DNA of 64,000 bases from DATFVA01 sp963721075. GTDB lineage: Bacteria > Bacteroidota > Ignavibacteria > Ignavibacteriales > Ignavibacteriaceae. The DNA is taken from the NCBI GenBank assembly GCA_963721075.1, contig CAVRHV010000005.1:372001-436000 (forward strand), read 5' to 3'. The position numbers and the translations under genes were made by a program. Of this stretch, positions 38,317-47,286 are shown one piece after another. How positions within the stretch are numbered: position 1 is the first letter of the stretch; every line of letters starts with the position of its first letter. Under the pieces are notes generated by a model. The model was not told the DNA's origin and did not search any database. It was given only the letters and a program-made list of their open reading frames with translations.

Positions 38317-38665
38317 ATGCTCGAAAAATTATTTTCGCTGTCGGCTAACACGACAAGTGCAAAAACTGAAATTATAGCAGGGATAACTACGTTCCTTGCT
38401 TCAATGTACATAATCGTAGTTAATCCTTCTGTTCTGAGTCAGTCGGGTATGCCGTTTAACGGTGTTCTTACCGCCACCATTATCGTTTCTGCATTCTGTT
38501 CTGTAATGATGGGTATCTATGCTAATAACCCTATACTTGCAGGGAATAATCTGGGGATTTCTGAGCTGGACATTCATCAAGCTCCTCACAGGCAAATGGG
38601 ATGAAGTCAATCTGATGCTTATAGGTATAGATATCTTTGCAATTCTTGCACTTTTCATCGAATAG
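38317..38665 (+). pseudogene. NCS2 (AzgA-like) purine permease, central part missing
   Basis: The first 75 residues (MLEKLFSLSANTTSAKTEII, then TFLASMYIIVVNP and IYANNPILA) match the start of AzgA-type hypoxanthine/guanine permeases. After a frameshift at about 38566 the last 33 codons (WTFIKLLTGKWDEV onward, then a final membrane helix) match the C-terminus of the same family. About 300 central residues, roughly ten membrane helices, are absent between 38540 and 38566. The remnant cannot transport. Either a deletion occurred in the genome or an assembly join removed about 0.9 kb. It starts 12 bp after the DUF1028 stop. Confidence 0.78.
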
Positions 38666-38698
38666 AAACCCTTAAATTGAATCCCGGTGAGCTTTGTG

Positions 38699-38730
38699 AA
38701 AGACGGTTTAATACATCGCAACCTGTCTTT
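38699..38730 (+). terminator. Terminator-like hairpin after the permease remnant
   Basis: AAAGACGGTT (38699-38708) pairs with AACCTGTCTTT (38720-38730), with one bulged base and an 11-nt loop. There is no T run. It probably marks the end of the upstream transcript. Confidence 0.4.
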
Positions 38731-38832
38731 AGAATCGAACCTAAATAAAGCCGGTTGAAAATATGTAAATTAGTATTGAATGCAAGTTTATTTTTGTACA
38801 TCTTTCACCTCAGCTTAAACAGGGAGTAAAAA

Positions 38833-41376
38833 ATGAAATTAAAGAATGCAATCTTACCGGCCGCACTGCTTCTATCTATTCTCATCTCGTTTTTATATTT
38901 CAATCATTTTACCCACCCCATTAAAAATGAAAATGATGCAGCAGAACCATCTGAATGGATGATGACACAAAGACTTTTCCCATATATGCAGGCAGATCCT
39001 GATGTTTATTCTCAGGCTCTGAAGCAGGTTAAAGCAATGAAAAGTTCTCTTAAGAAATCAGATGAATTAAGCTGGACTTTCGCCGGACCTGTTAACGTAG
39101 GAGGAAGGATCACGGATGTTGAATATGATCCGCTGCATCCACGTTATGTTTATTGCTCTGCAGCCACAGGGGGTGTATTTAAGTCAAGTGATTTTGGAGC
39201 GTCCTGGGTGCCGATCTTCGACGACCAGGCATTTTTATCAATCGGCGATATTGCAGTTGATCCTGTGAATACTGATATACTTTATGTCGGCACGGGGGAA
39301 GCTAATGGAGGACATAATAATATGTCCGGGGGCGGCATGTTCAAATCGACTGATGCAGGAAATTCATGGTTCCCAATCGGATTGGACAGTACGGAGACAA
39401 TAGGAAGAGTCATTATTAATCCCTCGGATCCGAATGAAATATTCGTTGCGGCAGTAGGTTCATATTTTTCGCCAACCCACCAGAGAGGCATATTTAAGAG
39501 TACTGACGCCGGCTCAACCTGGAGTCAGTCGCTGTTTATCTCCGATTCTACAGGGGCCATCGACATTGTTATGGATCCGACTAATCCGGATTTTCTTTTA
39601 GCTGCTATGTGGGAACGCGTAAGAAGACCCAACTCTTCTCGTCTCTACGGGCCTTCCAGCGGTATTTACAGATCGACTGACAATGGAGATTCCTGGGAAC
39701 TGCTTGGACCTTCTACCGGACTGCCTGATGCTTCATCAATTAATGTAGGAAGAATTGGTCTGGCAATCTCAAAGACAAATCCCGAAATATCGTATGCACT
39801 TTACAATGATGGTGCAATCTATATAGGGTTGTACAAAACTACTGATTATGGCTCATCCTGGACAAATGCTGATCCTGACATGGAAATATTAAATGGCGTA
39901 AGTAATTTCAGCTGGTATTTTGGCCAGGTACGAATTGATCCTTCAAATCCGCAAAAAATTTATGTCCTGGATGTATATTTAATGGTTTCTGAAGACGGCG
40001 GCGCCAACTGGGACATTAAATACATGTATCATGTGGATAATCATGCCCTTGCTTTTAATCCTTCAAATGCACTTTCTATGATTGATGGGAATGATGGGGG
40101 GATTTATAGATCCAACGATGGTGGCAATAACTGGGCTGGCTTGCTGGAGATGCCGAATACACAATTTTATGAAATTGGCCTTGACTACAATAATCCGCAA
40201 AAACTCTACGGCGGTACTCAGGATAATTATACTGTCAGAACACAGACCGGAAATCTGGACGACTGGGAACCGCTTATTGGAGGCGACGGTTTTTACGTAA
40301 TTGTGGATTACACTAATCCCGATATTATTTATGCCGAATCGCAGTGGGGATACCTGCAGAAATCTACAAACGGCGGAAATGATTTTTATAATGCAAGGAA
40401 CGGTATAAATTCTAATGAACCTACTAACTGGTCGACTCCTGTTGTAATGGATCCCGCTGATCATAATATTCTTTATTATTGTACGAACAGGATATATCGT
40501 ACTATCAATGGTGCAGGTTTGTGGACTGCAGTTAGTCCTGACCTCACAGACGGAATTCCCGGTACCAAACTCGGTACTATTACAACAATTGATGTAGCGC
40601 CGACGAATACAAATGTTATTTATGCAGGAACCGACGACAGTCATGTCTGGGTTACAACTGACTATGGCAGCAGCTGGGCCGATATTTCCTCGGCACTGCC
40701 GTATCGCTGGGTTACCCGCGTAAAAGTTGACCCGAATAATGAAAATAATGTGTATGTAACATTTTCGGGACTTAAATGGCATGATCCGCAGCCTCATGTA
40801 TTCAAGAGTACGAATATGGGGACTGACTGGACTGATATAAGCAGTAATCTCCCGGATGCACCTGTAAATGCTTTCGCTGTTGATAATAACAATCCTGACA
40901 GGCTCTACCTTGGAAGTGATGTTGGTGCATTTGTAAGTTTTAACGGCGGCAGCAGCTGGCAGCCAATTGCTAATGGACTGCCCGTGGTTTCTGTTTATGA
41001 TATGAAGATACACCCGGTTGAGAACTACCTTGCAATCGGAACACACGGAAGATCAATGTATAAAGTAGATCTTAATCAGCTTGTCGATACCAGGGATCCT
41101 GTCACTAAGATAAAAGAGTTCAGTTTATTACAGAATTATCCGAATCCTTTCAATCCTTCCACCCAGATATCGTTCACTGTAGGGCATTCATCTTTTGTTA
41201 CACTCAAAGTCTATGATGCACTGGGTAAAGAGGTTGCCGGTCTGGTGAACGAGGAAAAATCGCCAGGAACGTATACCGTCAGCTTCAGCTCTAAAAATCT
41301 GAGCAGCGGCGTGTATTATTACAGGATCGAAGCAGGCAGCTACACTGAAACACGGAAAATGGTTCTGATGAAATAA
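38833..41376 (+). CDS. BNR/sortilin-like beta-propeller protein with type IX-like tail
   Basis: An 847-residue exported protein. An N-terminal hydrophobic segment (residues 8-24) serves as signal or anchor. Many BNR-type repeats follow (GVFKSSDFGASW, GMFKSTDAGNSW, GIYRSTDNGDSW, GLYKTTDYGSSW, AFVSFNGGSSW), making one or two seven- to ten-bladed propellers like those of VPS10/GH74 proteins. The C-terminal secretion domain starts NYPNPFNPSTQISF and ends SYTETRKMVLMK. Such proteins sit on or leave the cell surface; glycan binding or hydrolysis is possible, but no catalytic residues can be assigned. AGGGAG precedes ATG 38833. A 9-bp hairpin follows the stop. Confidence 0.85.
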   Translation: MKLKNAILPAALLLSILISFLYFNHFTHPIKNENDAAEPSEWMMTQRLFPYMQADPDVYSQALKQVKAMKSSLKKSDELSWTFAGPVNVGGRITDVEYDPLHPRYVYCSAATGGVFKSSDFGASWVPIFDDQAFLSIGDIAVDPVNTDILYVGTGEANGGHNNMSGGGMFKSTDAGNSWFPIGLDSTETIGRVIINPSDPNEIFVAAVGSYFSPTHQRGIFKSTDAGSTWSQSLFISDSTGAIDIVMDPTNPDFLLAAMWERVRRPNSSRLYGPSSGIYRSTDNGDSWELLGPSTGLPDASSINVGRIGLAISKTNPEISYALYNDGAIYIGLYKTTDYGSSWTNADPDMEILNGVSNFSWYFGQVRIDPSNPQKIYVLDVYLMVSEDGGANWDIKYMYHVDNHALAFNPSNALSMIDGNDGGIYRSNDGGNNWAGLLEMPNTQFYEIGLDYNNPQKLYGGTQDNYTVRTQTGNLDDWEPLIGGDGFYVIVDYTNPDIIYAESQWGYLQKSTNGGNDFYNARNGINSNEPTNWSTPVVMDPADHNILYYCTNRIYRTINGAGLWTAVSPDLTDGIPGTKLGTITTIDVAPTNTNVIYAGTDDSHVWVTTDYGSSWADISSALPYRWVTRVKVDPNNENNVYVTFSGLKWHDPQPHVFKSTNMGTDWTDISSNLPDAPVNAFAVDNNNPDRLYLGSDVGAFVSFNGGSSWQPIANGLPVVSVYDMKIHPVENYLAIGTHGRSMYKVDLNQLVDTRDPVTKIKEFSLLQNYPNPFNPSTQISFTVGHSSFVTLKVYDALGKEVAGLVNEEKSPGTYTVSFSSKNLSSGVYYYRIEAGSYTETRKMVLMK

Positions 41377-41399
41377 AACTTCTTAAATAGTCCTGCAAA

Positions 41400-41424
41400 A
41401 CAAAATGAGATACTGTCATTTTGT
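41400..41424 (+). terminator. Hairpin after the BNR gene
   Basis: ACAAAATGA (41400-41408) pairs perfectly with TCATTTTGT (41416-41424) over a 7-nt loop, 23 bp after the stop of the BNR gene. The T run is short, so termination strength is uncertain. Confidence 0.55.
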
Positions 41425-41854
41425 TATACCTTCTCAATTTATCAGCAGGCATCAAGACTTAATCTCTCAGTTTGGTGTCTGCTGGTCATTTAGTTTATCA
41501 GCCTTATCATCTTCTCATTATACCGTTCATCCTAAACCAATAGCCTGCAGTGAAACGATATTATATTTTATGAGTGTAAAAATTAATGTGCTGGAGGTGA
41601 ATGATGAGAAGAGGGATTCAACTAAACATTTACGTTTTCTATATAGTTATGTTCATTCTGATGCTGGCTGCAGTGGTATCGGCCTGAACTAACAGCATTA
41701 AAGGCAAATTCAAAAACTTCGGCAAATCATATAAAGATTTTCTCCATCATATGCTGCCGCATTCAGTTTCGACCGGGTGCGGCAGCCGGCTTTTAAATCC
41801 CCTGACACAGTACCTGATATTTAATAATACCTTAATAATATTAAATTTGTATTA
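41425..41854. other. Intergenic region between BNR and rhomboid genes
   Basis: This stretch of 430 bp holds one candidate short gene (41601-41687, listed separately). A longer 95-codon frame across 41405-41692 has no Shine-Dalgarno, odd composition and overlaps the terminator hairpin, so it is not accepted. A TAAATTTG near 41841 may be a promoter element for the rhomboid gene. Confidence 0.4.
41601..41687 (+). CDS. Candidate 28-residue membrane peptide
   Basis: A strong GGAGGTGA Shine-Dalgarno stands directly before ATGATG. The frame reads MMRRGIQLNIYVFYIVMFIL, then a short hydrophobic tail MLAAVVSA. It is a basic start plus one membrane helix, ending in TGA. Type I toxins, small membrane regulators and leader-like peptides share this shape. 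It could also be the start of a signal peptide whose gene is cut off by a frameshift, though no sensible continuation was seen. No homologue is recalled. Confidence 0.4.
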   Translation: MMRRGIQLNIYVFYIVMFILMLAAVVSA

Positions 41855-41869
41855 TTGAAGAAAACAAAA

Positions 41870-42538
41870 ATGGAAGAAAACAGAAACTATACGCAGGCAG
41901 CTAAAAGTCTGCTGATACCCGGCAGCTTTGTGATTTTGTTATGGATAATTCTTATCGTTCAGGAGACCTTTAACCTGAACTTTCCTTACGAGTTCGGCCT
42001 TTATCCCAGAACCTTTTCCGGTCTGATAGGAATTATTACCTCGCCGCTTATTCATGCCGGTTATGCTCATTTATTATCGAACACTCTTCCACTGTTCCTT
42101 CTGTCTGCCGGTATGATATATTTTTATCCGGAAACTGCCTATAAAGCTATAAGTATTATATATGCGGCAACCGGTCTGCTCGTGTGGCTCTTTGCCCGTT
42201 CAGTCTATCATATCGGCGCATCAGGTTTAATCTATGGTTTTGCTGCTTTCCTGTTCTTCAGCGGAATATTTAAACGCGATAACCGATCCATAGGACTTTC
42301 GCTTCTGGTCACTTTTATTTATGGCGGGATGGTCTGGGGAATTCTTCCCGGACAGCCGGGAATCTCATGGGAATCTCACTTTTTCGGCGGAATTACAGGG
42401 ATTGTCTGCGCCTTCTTATTCCGAAAAAAAGATAAACATTATAAATACGACTGGGAGGCTGAGGAGAATGATATACCCCCCGATAAACTTGAGATTTCAT
42501 ATGATAAAGGGAAGAAAGATAATTCACCACAGGAGTAG
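41870..42538 (+). CDS. Rhomboid family intramembrane serine protease
   Basis: A protein of about 222 residues with six membrane helices. Hallmarks are HAGYAHLLSNTLPLFLL (the HxxxN helix), HIGASGLIYGFAAFLFFSGIF with the nucleophile Ser in GASG, and SHFFGGITGIVCAFLF with the catalytic His. It cuts membrane helices of other proteins inside the inner membrane; substrates are unknown. ATG 41870 is used; an in-frame TTG at 41855 would add five residues. The C-terminal tail is charged and cytoplasmic. Confidence 0.93.
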   Translation: MEENRNYTQAAKSLLIPGSFVILLWIILIVQETFNLNFPYEFGLYPRTFSGLIGIITSPLIHAGYAHLLSNTLPLFLLSAGMIYFYPETAYKAISIIYAATGLLVWLFARSVYHIGASGLIYGFAAFLFFSGIFKRDNRSIGLSLLVTFIYGGMVWGILPGQPGISWESHFFGGITGIVCAFLFRKKDKHYKYDWEAEENDIPPDKLEISYDKGKKDNSPQE

Positions 42539-42650
42539 TCCCGATAATTGACCCGGCCGCACCATACTTTAATGATAATTCATCAGACTTTTTTAATTTA
42601 CAGGGCATTTATTGAACTTATTGGAAAGAAAACTTTAAGAGGCATTACGA

Positions 42651-43004
42651 ATGAAAAAAACAACTACCGAAACAAGAAAATACCGCCTGGACATGAATGA
42701 TAAGATATTAAACTCAGGCTTCAGGGATTTTAATAAATTTTTTGCCCTGGATAATAAAGCATATATTGACGGAGCACTTCCCGCTAAGACAAAAGAGCTG
42801 ATGGGACTTGCTGCATCTATGGTAATGAGGTGTAATGACTGTATATTCTATCATATAGACAGATCAATACAGGAAGGCGCAAGCAGGGAAGAACTGCATG
42901 AAACCTTCAATATCGCGCTGATTATAGGCGGATCTATCGTTGTTCCTCATCTAAGATACGCTTTTGAAGTAATGGAAGACATCCTCTCAGAATCTAAAAA
43001 GTAA
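42651..43004 (+). CDS. Carboxymuconolactone decarboxylase/AhpD-like protein
   Basis: A 117-residue all-helical CMD-domain protein with the redox-type motif CNDCIFYHI near residue 63, which has the CxxC and His of AhpD peroxidase-like members. These cytoplasmic proteins form trimers or hexamers and handle peroxide or ring substrates. Here an alkylhydroperoxidase-like role is a guess from the CxxC. It is followed 21 bp later by the SemiSWEET gene on the same strand. Confidence 0.9.
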   Translation: MKKTTTETRKYRLDMNDKILNSGFRDFNKFFALDNKAYIDGALPAKTKELMGLAASMVMRCNDCIFYHIDRSIQEGASREELHETFNIALIIGGSIVVPHLRYAFEVMEDILSESKK

Positions 43005-43025
43005 CTTTAAATAAACAGGATAATA

Positions 43026-43283
43026 ATGGAATATATCGGAATAATCGGACTACTGGCACTGGCTGCAGGATGGATACCTCAGACCATCGAAACAATTAAG
43101 CTTAAACGATGCAGTATCAACCTTTACTTTCTGATCTTAAATTTTATCGGGAGTGTATCGCTCACTCTCTATGCGATTTTTCTTCATGATGCTGTGTTTA
43201 CGACATTGAATTCTATGACAACGGTTGGAGCAGTTATAAATTTGTTTTATAAATTCCAATCAGCAAAAGGAGCAAATGCTTGA
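43026..43283 (+). CDS. SemiSWEET-type PQ-loop transporter
   Basis: An 85-residue membrane protein with three helices and the PQ motif in GWIPQTIETIKLKRC near residue 18. Single triple-helix proteins of this type dimerise to form sugar transporters (SemiSWEET). The conserved Asn is visible in the second and third helices (LNFIGSVSL, LNSMTTVGAVINL). Its stop overlaps the rdgB start by four bases, so the genes are coupled. The sugar is unknown. Confidence 0.85.
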   Translation: MEYIGIIGLLALAAGWIPQTIETIKLKRCSINLYFLILNFIGSVSLTLYAIFLHDAVFTTLNSMTTVGAVINLFYKFQSAKGANA

Positions 43284-43858
43284 AGAAAATTATAATTGCT
43301 ACAACTAACCAGGGTAAACTGAGAGAAATAAAAAAAATACTGAAAGATCTCCCTTTTACTCTCTTAAGTCTGACTGATTTTGAAAATGTTCCCGAAGTGG
43401 TTGAGGATAAGGACACATTTATTGGAAACGCTGAAAAAAAAGCAGCTGAAATCTATAATATGTTTGGCTTACCTGTTATTGCGGATGACTCCGGCCTTTC
43501 AGTTGAACAGCTCAATGGCCGGCCGGGAGTATATTCAGCAAGGTATGCCGGTGAAAATTCTTCAGATGAACTGAACAATAAAAAGCTGATTTCAGAGCTG
43601 AAGGGACTGCCGTCACCTCATCCGGCAAAGTTTATTTCTGTCGCTGTTTATTATGAGGGCAATAACTATATTTCCGCTTCGGGTGAACTGATTGGTGAAA
43701 TAATTCTTGATCCAAAGGGAAATAATGGCTTTGGTTATGATCCCTTATTTGTACCCGAAGGTTACTCCTCGACACTGGCTGAATTATCCCTGGAGGAGAA
43801 AAATAGTATAAGTCACCGGGCAAAAGCTTTTAATAAATTGAAAGAAAAGTTAATCTGA
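43280..43858 (+). CDS. rdgB: XTP/dITP diphosphatase
   Basis: A 192-residue Ham1/RdgB protein. It starts IIIATTNQGKLREIKKIL and has ADDSGLSVEQLNGRPGVYSARYAG, NNGFGYDPLFVPEGY and SHRAKAFNKL, which cover the substrate and metal sites. It removes inosine and xanthosine triphosphates from the nucleotide pool. The start is TTG 43280, within the end of the SemiSWEET gene. It is complete and unbroken. Confidence 0.95.
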   Translation: MKKIIIATTNQGKLREIKKILKDLPFTLLSLTDFENVPEVVEDKDTFIGNAEKKAAEIYNMFGLPVIADDSGLSVEQLNGRPGVYSARYAGENSSDELNNKKLISELKGLPSPHPAKFISVAVYYEGNNYISASGELIGEIILDPKGNNGFGYDPLFVPEGYSSTLAELSLEEKNSISHRAKAFNKLKEKLI

Positions 43859-43865
43859 GGCTAAT

Positions 43866-44636
43866 ATGAAGAAGTTACTTTCAGGTTTTATAATTATCAT
43901 GATTCTTGGCTTACTGGTAAGCGCATGTAATAAGGATAATAGTACAAATCCTCCTGTTCAGAATTATACAGGATACTTTCCTGACGGGGATGGTACCACT
44001 TACACGTATTCTATTGCAAAAACTGATTCGAGCGGTACACAGACTACAGGAACGCGCAATACTGAATACAGCGGCACTGAAGTAAAAAACGGAACAACTT
44101 ATCAGGTGCAGATCGATTCATTAAATATTTCGGGTCTGTCTTCTGTCTCTCTTTCATATTTCCGGAAAACAAATGATAGTCTGTATTATTTCCTTGATAC
44201 AACCGGGCTATCATCTTTCATCCCTGACAGTCTGCGAAATAACATCAGTCTGGATAAAGAGATGAAGGTTCTCTCATTTCCTGTTAATGAAAATAAAACA
44301 TGGTCTGTTTTTCAGTTATCTGTTAAATACTTAATTTTTAATCTTAACGTGCTGACAGTTGATGGGGCTTATGATGGAACAGAGAACATTACGTTGAATC
44401 TCAATTCTGGAGATACAAACAAAGATGCTGTCAGACTGAAGTATACACTTAGTATCAAGGTTCCCGGCGGTCCGACCACAGAATATAATGCTTTTGCCTG
44501 GCTGGTTGACGGGATCGGGATTATGAAGTGGCAGGGTAATGCAGCGATTCTCGATGCTTTTGCGGGCGGAGGAATAGACCTATCGGATACAACTTCCGTC
44601 ATCACTCAAAACTTAACATCATATAACATCAAATAG
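43866..44636 (+). CDS. Lipoprotein of unknown function
   Basis: A 256-residue protein with a lipoprotein signal peptide (MKKLLSGFIIIMILGLLVSAC, lipobox LVSAC with Cys 21). The linker CNKDNSTNPP is typical of exported lipoproteins in this group. The mature region is beta-rich (YFPDGDGTTYTYSIAKTDSSG) and may form a small barrel or lipocalin-like fold. No named family is recognised. It lies seven bases after rdgB on the same strand and ends before a terminator hairpin. Confidence 0.75.
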   Translation: MKKLLSGFIIIMILGLLVSACNKDNSTNPPVQNYTGYFPDGDGTTYTYSIAKTDSSGTQTTGTRNTEYSGTEVKNGTTYQVQIDSLNISGLSSVSLSYFRKTNDSLYYFLDTTGLSSFIPDSLRNNISLDKEMKVLSFPVNENKTWSVFQLSVKYLIFNLNVLTVDGAYDGTENITLNLNSGDTNKDAVRLKYTLSIKVPGGPTTEYNAFAWLVDGIGIMKWQGNAAILDAFAGGGIDLSDTTSVITQNLTSYNIK

Positions 44637-44664
44637 CGCCCGTAATGTGGGTATGTTTGATCAT

Positions 44665-44717
44665 ATCATTTCGATCCCGGATGAAATTCGGGAGAGAGAT
44701 CTTTATGATTTTTATTT
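44665..44717. terminator. Terminator with nested TCCCG/CGGGA hairpin, copy C
   Basis: ATCAT and GATC arms pair with GATC and ATGAT around an inner TCCCG/CGGGA hairpin (44675-44693), followed by a T-rich tail. It lies between the convergent lipoprotein and ubiE genes and resembles copy B at 28131-28180. Confidence 0.65.
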
Positions 44718-45395
44718 GGTCGCTATTATGGTCTGTACAATCCCCATCGTAAGCGGATAAATTTCGATATTTCTGAAGCCAGAATTCCTCAATAGTTCAG
44801 GCATATCAATCTTCTCATCAAATTCTTCAACAGAGCGGGGCAGATATTTATAGGCTGCCATATCACCTGAAATAATACCTCCTACTACCGGCAGGATCTT
44901 TTTGAAATAAAATTTATAGAGTGCCTTAAACACTGCATTAGAAGGTAGTCTGAATTCGATGATAGTTGCCTTCCCTCCGTTTTTTAATATCCGGTAAAAG
45001 GAATTGAACCCTTCCTGGATATCATAGAAATTCCTTACGCCAAAGGCAACGGTAATATTCGTTACTGATTCATCTTTAAGTGGCAGATTTTCGGCTACCA
45101 TCTGAGCAGTCCTTGATTTTATCCATTTACTCTTCTTCTCAAAAAGCTGAAGCATATTATATGAATAATCTGCGCCGAAAATCTTTTCTGCTCCCTGTTT
45201 CTTCGCTTCTATAGCTACGTCGCCAGTTCCGCAGGCAACATCAAGCAGAATACTTTCTGAATTAAACCCGGTAAGCTTCAGTGCTTTTTTTCTCCAGTAA
45301 ATATCCATTCCGAAGCTCAGCAGATGATTAAGGAAATCGTATCTCCAGGCAATTGAATCAAATATCTTTTTTACTTCTTTTTTCTTTTCAATCAT
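44712..45395 (-). CDS. ubiE: Demethylmenaquinone methyltransferase
   Basis: A 227-residue UbiE/MenG protein. It begins FDSIAWRYDFLNHLLSFGMDIYW and has VACGTGDVAIEA, GADYSYNML, the ITVAFGVRNF motif and the C-terminal LTMGIVQTIIATK. It methylates demethylmenaquinone with SAM, the last step of menaquinone synthesis. It is full length. Its start overlaps the end of the PAP2 gene by eight bases, so translation is coupled. Confidence 0.95.
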   Translation of the reverse strand: MIEKKKEVKKIFDSIAWRYDFLNHLLSFGMDIYWRKKALKLTGFNSESILLDVACGTGDVAIEAKKQGAEKIFGADYSYNMLQLFEKKSKWIKSRTAQMVAENLPLKDESVTNITVAFGVRNFYDIQEGFNSFYRILKNGGKATIIEFRLPSNAVFKALYKFYFKKILPVVGGIISGDMAAYKYLPRSVEEFDEKIDMPELLRNSGFRNIEIYPLTMGIVQTIIATK

Positions 45396-46347
45396 ATTTT
45401 ATTTTGTTGTATTGAAACTCCTCAAGACCCGTTTTTCTTCGCCACCAGTTAAAAATGTATTTACCCGACCATAACGAGAAAATCATGAAAACCAGACCAC
45501 CCACAAGATCAATTACATAGTGATATTGAAGGTAGACCGTAGCGAAAATCAGAAGTGAGCCGACCGGGATGAAAAAATATCTCGAACGGCTTTTAAGACG
45601 AACGGAAAGGTACATAACAATTAAGGTTATCATAGTGTGCCCGCTCGGGAACACATCTCTCTGGACAAACTCAGCAGGGTTTACGGTTGAGGATGATATA
45701 GATTCCCCGAGGTTCACAAATTCTCTAAGATATTTCGTTAAAAGGAGTCCCGGCAGCTGTGTATCAAGTTCGGCGAAGTTGTGCAGTGTAAAACGGGGAC
45801 CAATTCCGGGTAGTGCAAAATAACCCAGGTACGAAAGAAAGAAACCGTACACTATAGAGAATACTGCGAAATCACATGCCAGGTATTTATGTTTCCTGAG
45901 AAGTACCAGGGCGAGTATGATAGGCAGAAGATAAAAAATACTGTAGATGATCTGCAGAATTTCTGTTAGCAGGGGAAATGCAATAGTCTGAAGAACCTGT
46001 GTTGGGTTTGCCCCGAATATCCATTGATCTATTTTTATAAAGAGCCAGTCGTAATCCTGTCCTCTAATTGGCTTTATCATAAAATAAAGCTCTTTGAAAG
46101 TAAGGAATATCAGCGGGGCAATATACCAGTAGTGAATTATTCTCCACAGTTTTATATTCTGCTTATTCTCGAGGAAGGAGATAAGGAAAGCAAATACTAT
46201 CACCCCGATATTCATCAGCATCCAGGTAGAAGTGTGCTCTATCTTATCATGAAAAATAATATTCATAATGATAAGGAATACATAGAAAACAACCACCACA
46301 AGGTCATAAGCTTTAAGATTTTTAATAAAAGACTTAAATCTTTTCAT
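45388..46347 (-). CDS. PAP2 family phosphatase, membrane
   Basis: A 319-residue protein with about eight membrane helices and a C-terminal PAP2 domain. Motif 2 is VFPSGHTMITL near residue 234 and motif 3 YLQYHYVIDLVGGLVF near 275. The N-terminal helices and the extra loop resemble inositolphosphotransferase (AUR1)-like members. It may act in lipid head-group exchange or dephosphorylation in the envelope. It overlaps rsmA by four bases and ubiE by eight. Confidence 0.88.
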   Translation of the reverse strand: MKRFKSFIKNLKAYDLVVVVFYVFLIIMNIIFHDKIEHTSTWMLMNIGVIVFAFLISFLENKQNIKLWRIIHYWYIAPLIFLTFKELYFMIKPIRGQDYDWLFIKIDQWIFGANPTQVLQTIAFPLLTEILQIIYSIFYLLPIILALVLLRKHKYLACDFAVFSIVYGFFLSYLGYFALPGIGPRFTLHNFAELDTQLPGLLLTKYLREFVNLGESISSSTVNPAEFVQRDVFPSGHTMITLIVMYLSVRLKSRSRYFFIPVGSLLIFATVYLQYHYVIDLVGGLVFMIFSLWSGKYIFNWWRRKTGLEEFQYNKIKYD

Positions 46348-47144
46348 CGGCCGGCATTATAAGAGGGATGATTAAGTGTGAACAATGCAAGTTTTTCGAA
46401 ATCCTTTATAGTTAACTGTTCTGCACGAAGAGACAGGTCTATTCCTGACTCAGAAAAATCAATATCCTTAAATATACTGTCTCCCAGTGAATTTTTTAAA
46501 GTTTTTCTTCTTTTTCCGAAGGAAGCTTTTACAATTTCAATGAATCTTTTCTTTAAATCATTGCTGATTGTCAATTCTTTCATAAAAATATGAATAACAG
46601 CAGAAAAAACTTTGGGCTTGGGGTAAAAAACATTAGGTGAAACCTTAAAGCAGAATTTAACTTCTGAAAAATAATTTAATAATACTGAAAATATTCCGTA
46701 ATCTTTAGATCCCCGGGAGGATGTCATCCTCTTTGCTACTTCGTACTGAACCATTAGTACAGCATCATTAATGATATTGTTTTCCTCTATCAGCTTAAAA
46801 ATTATTGGCGAGGTAAGATTATAGGGGATATTGCCCGCTATTCTGAGTTTACGTCCGCTCCGGTGATAAAAATTGATGAGATCAGTTTTCAGAAAATCTT
46901 CATTGTAGAATTTTACCGAAGGATATTTTTCGGATAAGTCTTCCTTAACCCTTTTATCAATCTCAATGGCGGTGATTTCTGCGCCTGTCGAGGCTAATTT
47001 TGAAGTGAGTGCACCCGTGCCCGGACCGACTTCAATAATGAAATCTTCGGAAGAGGGACTAATCTCCTTAATTATTTTATCAAGAATATTATTATCCTTG
47101 AGATAATTCTGGCCGAATCTTTTTAAGGGTTTAACTTTTTCCAT
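46344..47144 (-). CDS. rsmA: 16S rRNA dimethyladenosine transferase
   Basis: A 266-residue KsgA. The N-terminal KRFGQNYLKD is a variant of the usual FGQNFL. SAM site IEVGPGTGALTSKL is near residue 37, and the catalytic motif GNIPYNLTSPIIF near 107. Its C-terminal domain has KASFGKRRKTLKNSL. It dimethylates two adjacent adenines near the 3' end of 16S rRNA during ribosome assembly. It is the first gene of an operon with PAP2 and ubiE. Confidence 0.95.
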   Translation of the reverse strand: MEKVKPLKRFGQNYLKDNNILDKIIKEISPSSEDFIIEVGPGTGALTSKLASTGAEITAIEIDKRVKEDLSEKYPSVKFYNEDFLKTDLINFYHRSGRKLRIAGNIPYNLTSPIIFKLIEENNIINDAVLMVQYEVAKRMTSSRGSKDYGIFSVLLNYFSEVKFCFKVSPNVFYPKPKVFSAVIHIFMKELTISNDLKKRFIEIVKASFGKRRKTLKNSLGDSIFKDIDFSESGIDLSLRAEQLTIKDFEKLALFTLNHPSYNAGR

Positions 47145-47286
47145 TTAATAAAATTAATGGAAGATTGAACCAGATACAATTCTTTTGCACTTATTGTTTC
47201 AAATAACACAAACATGGTGTAGTTTTGAAAATATTTTAATTTATTCATAGCTTTCTCGGAACAAAAAATATTAAAAGGAGCAGACC

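Noticed and set aside
40063..41046. 327-codon ORF on the strand opposite the BNR gene
   Set aside because: It lies wholly inside the conserved repeat-coding region and is Cys/Ile-rich with no family likeness, so it is a shadow frame.
41405..41692. 95-codon ORF after the BNR gene
   Set aside because: It overlaps the terminator hairpin, lacks a Shine-Dalgarno and has an odd composition; a better short frame sits within it at 41601.
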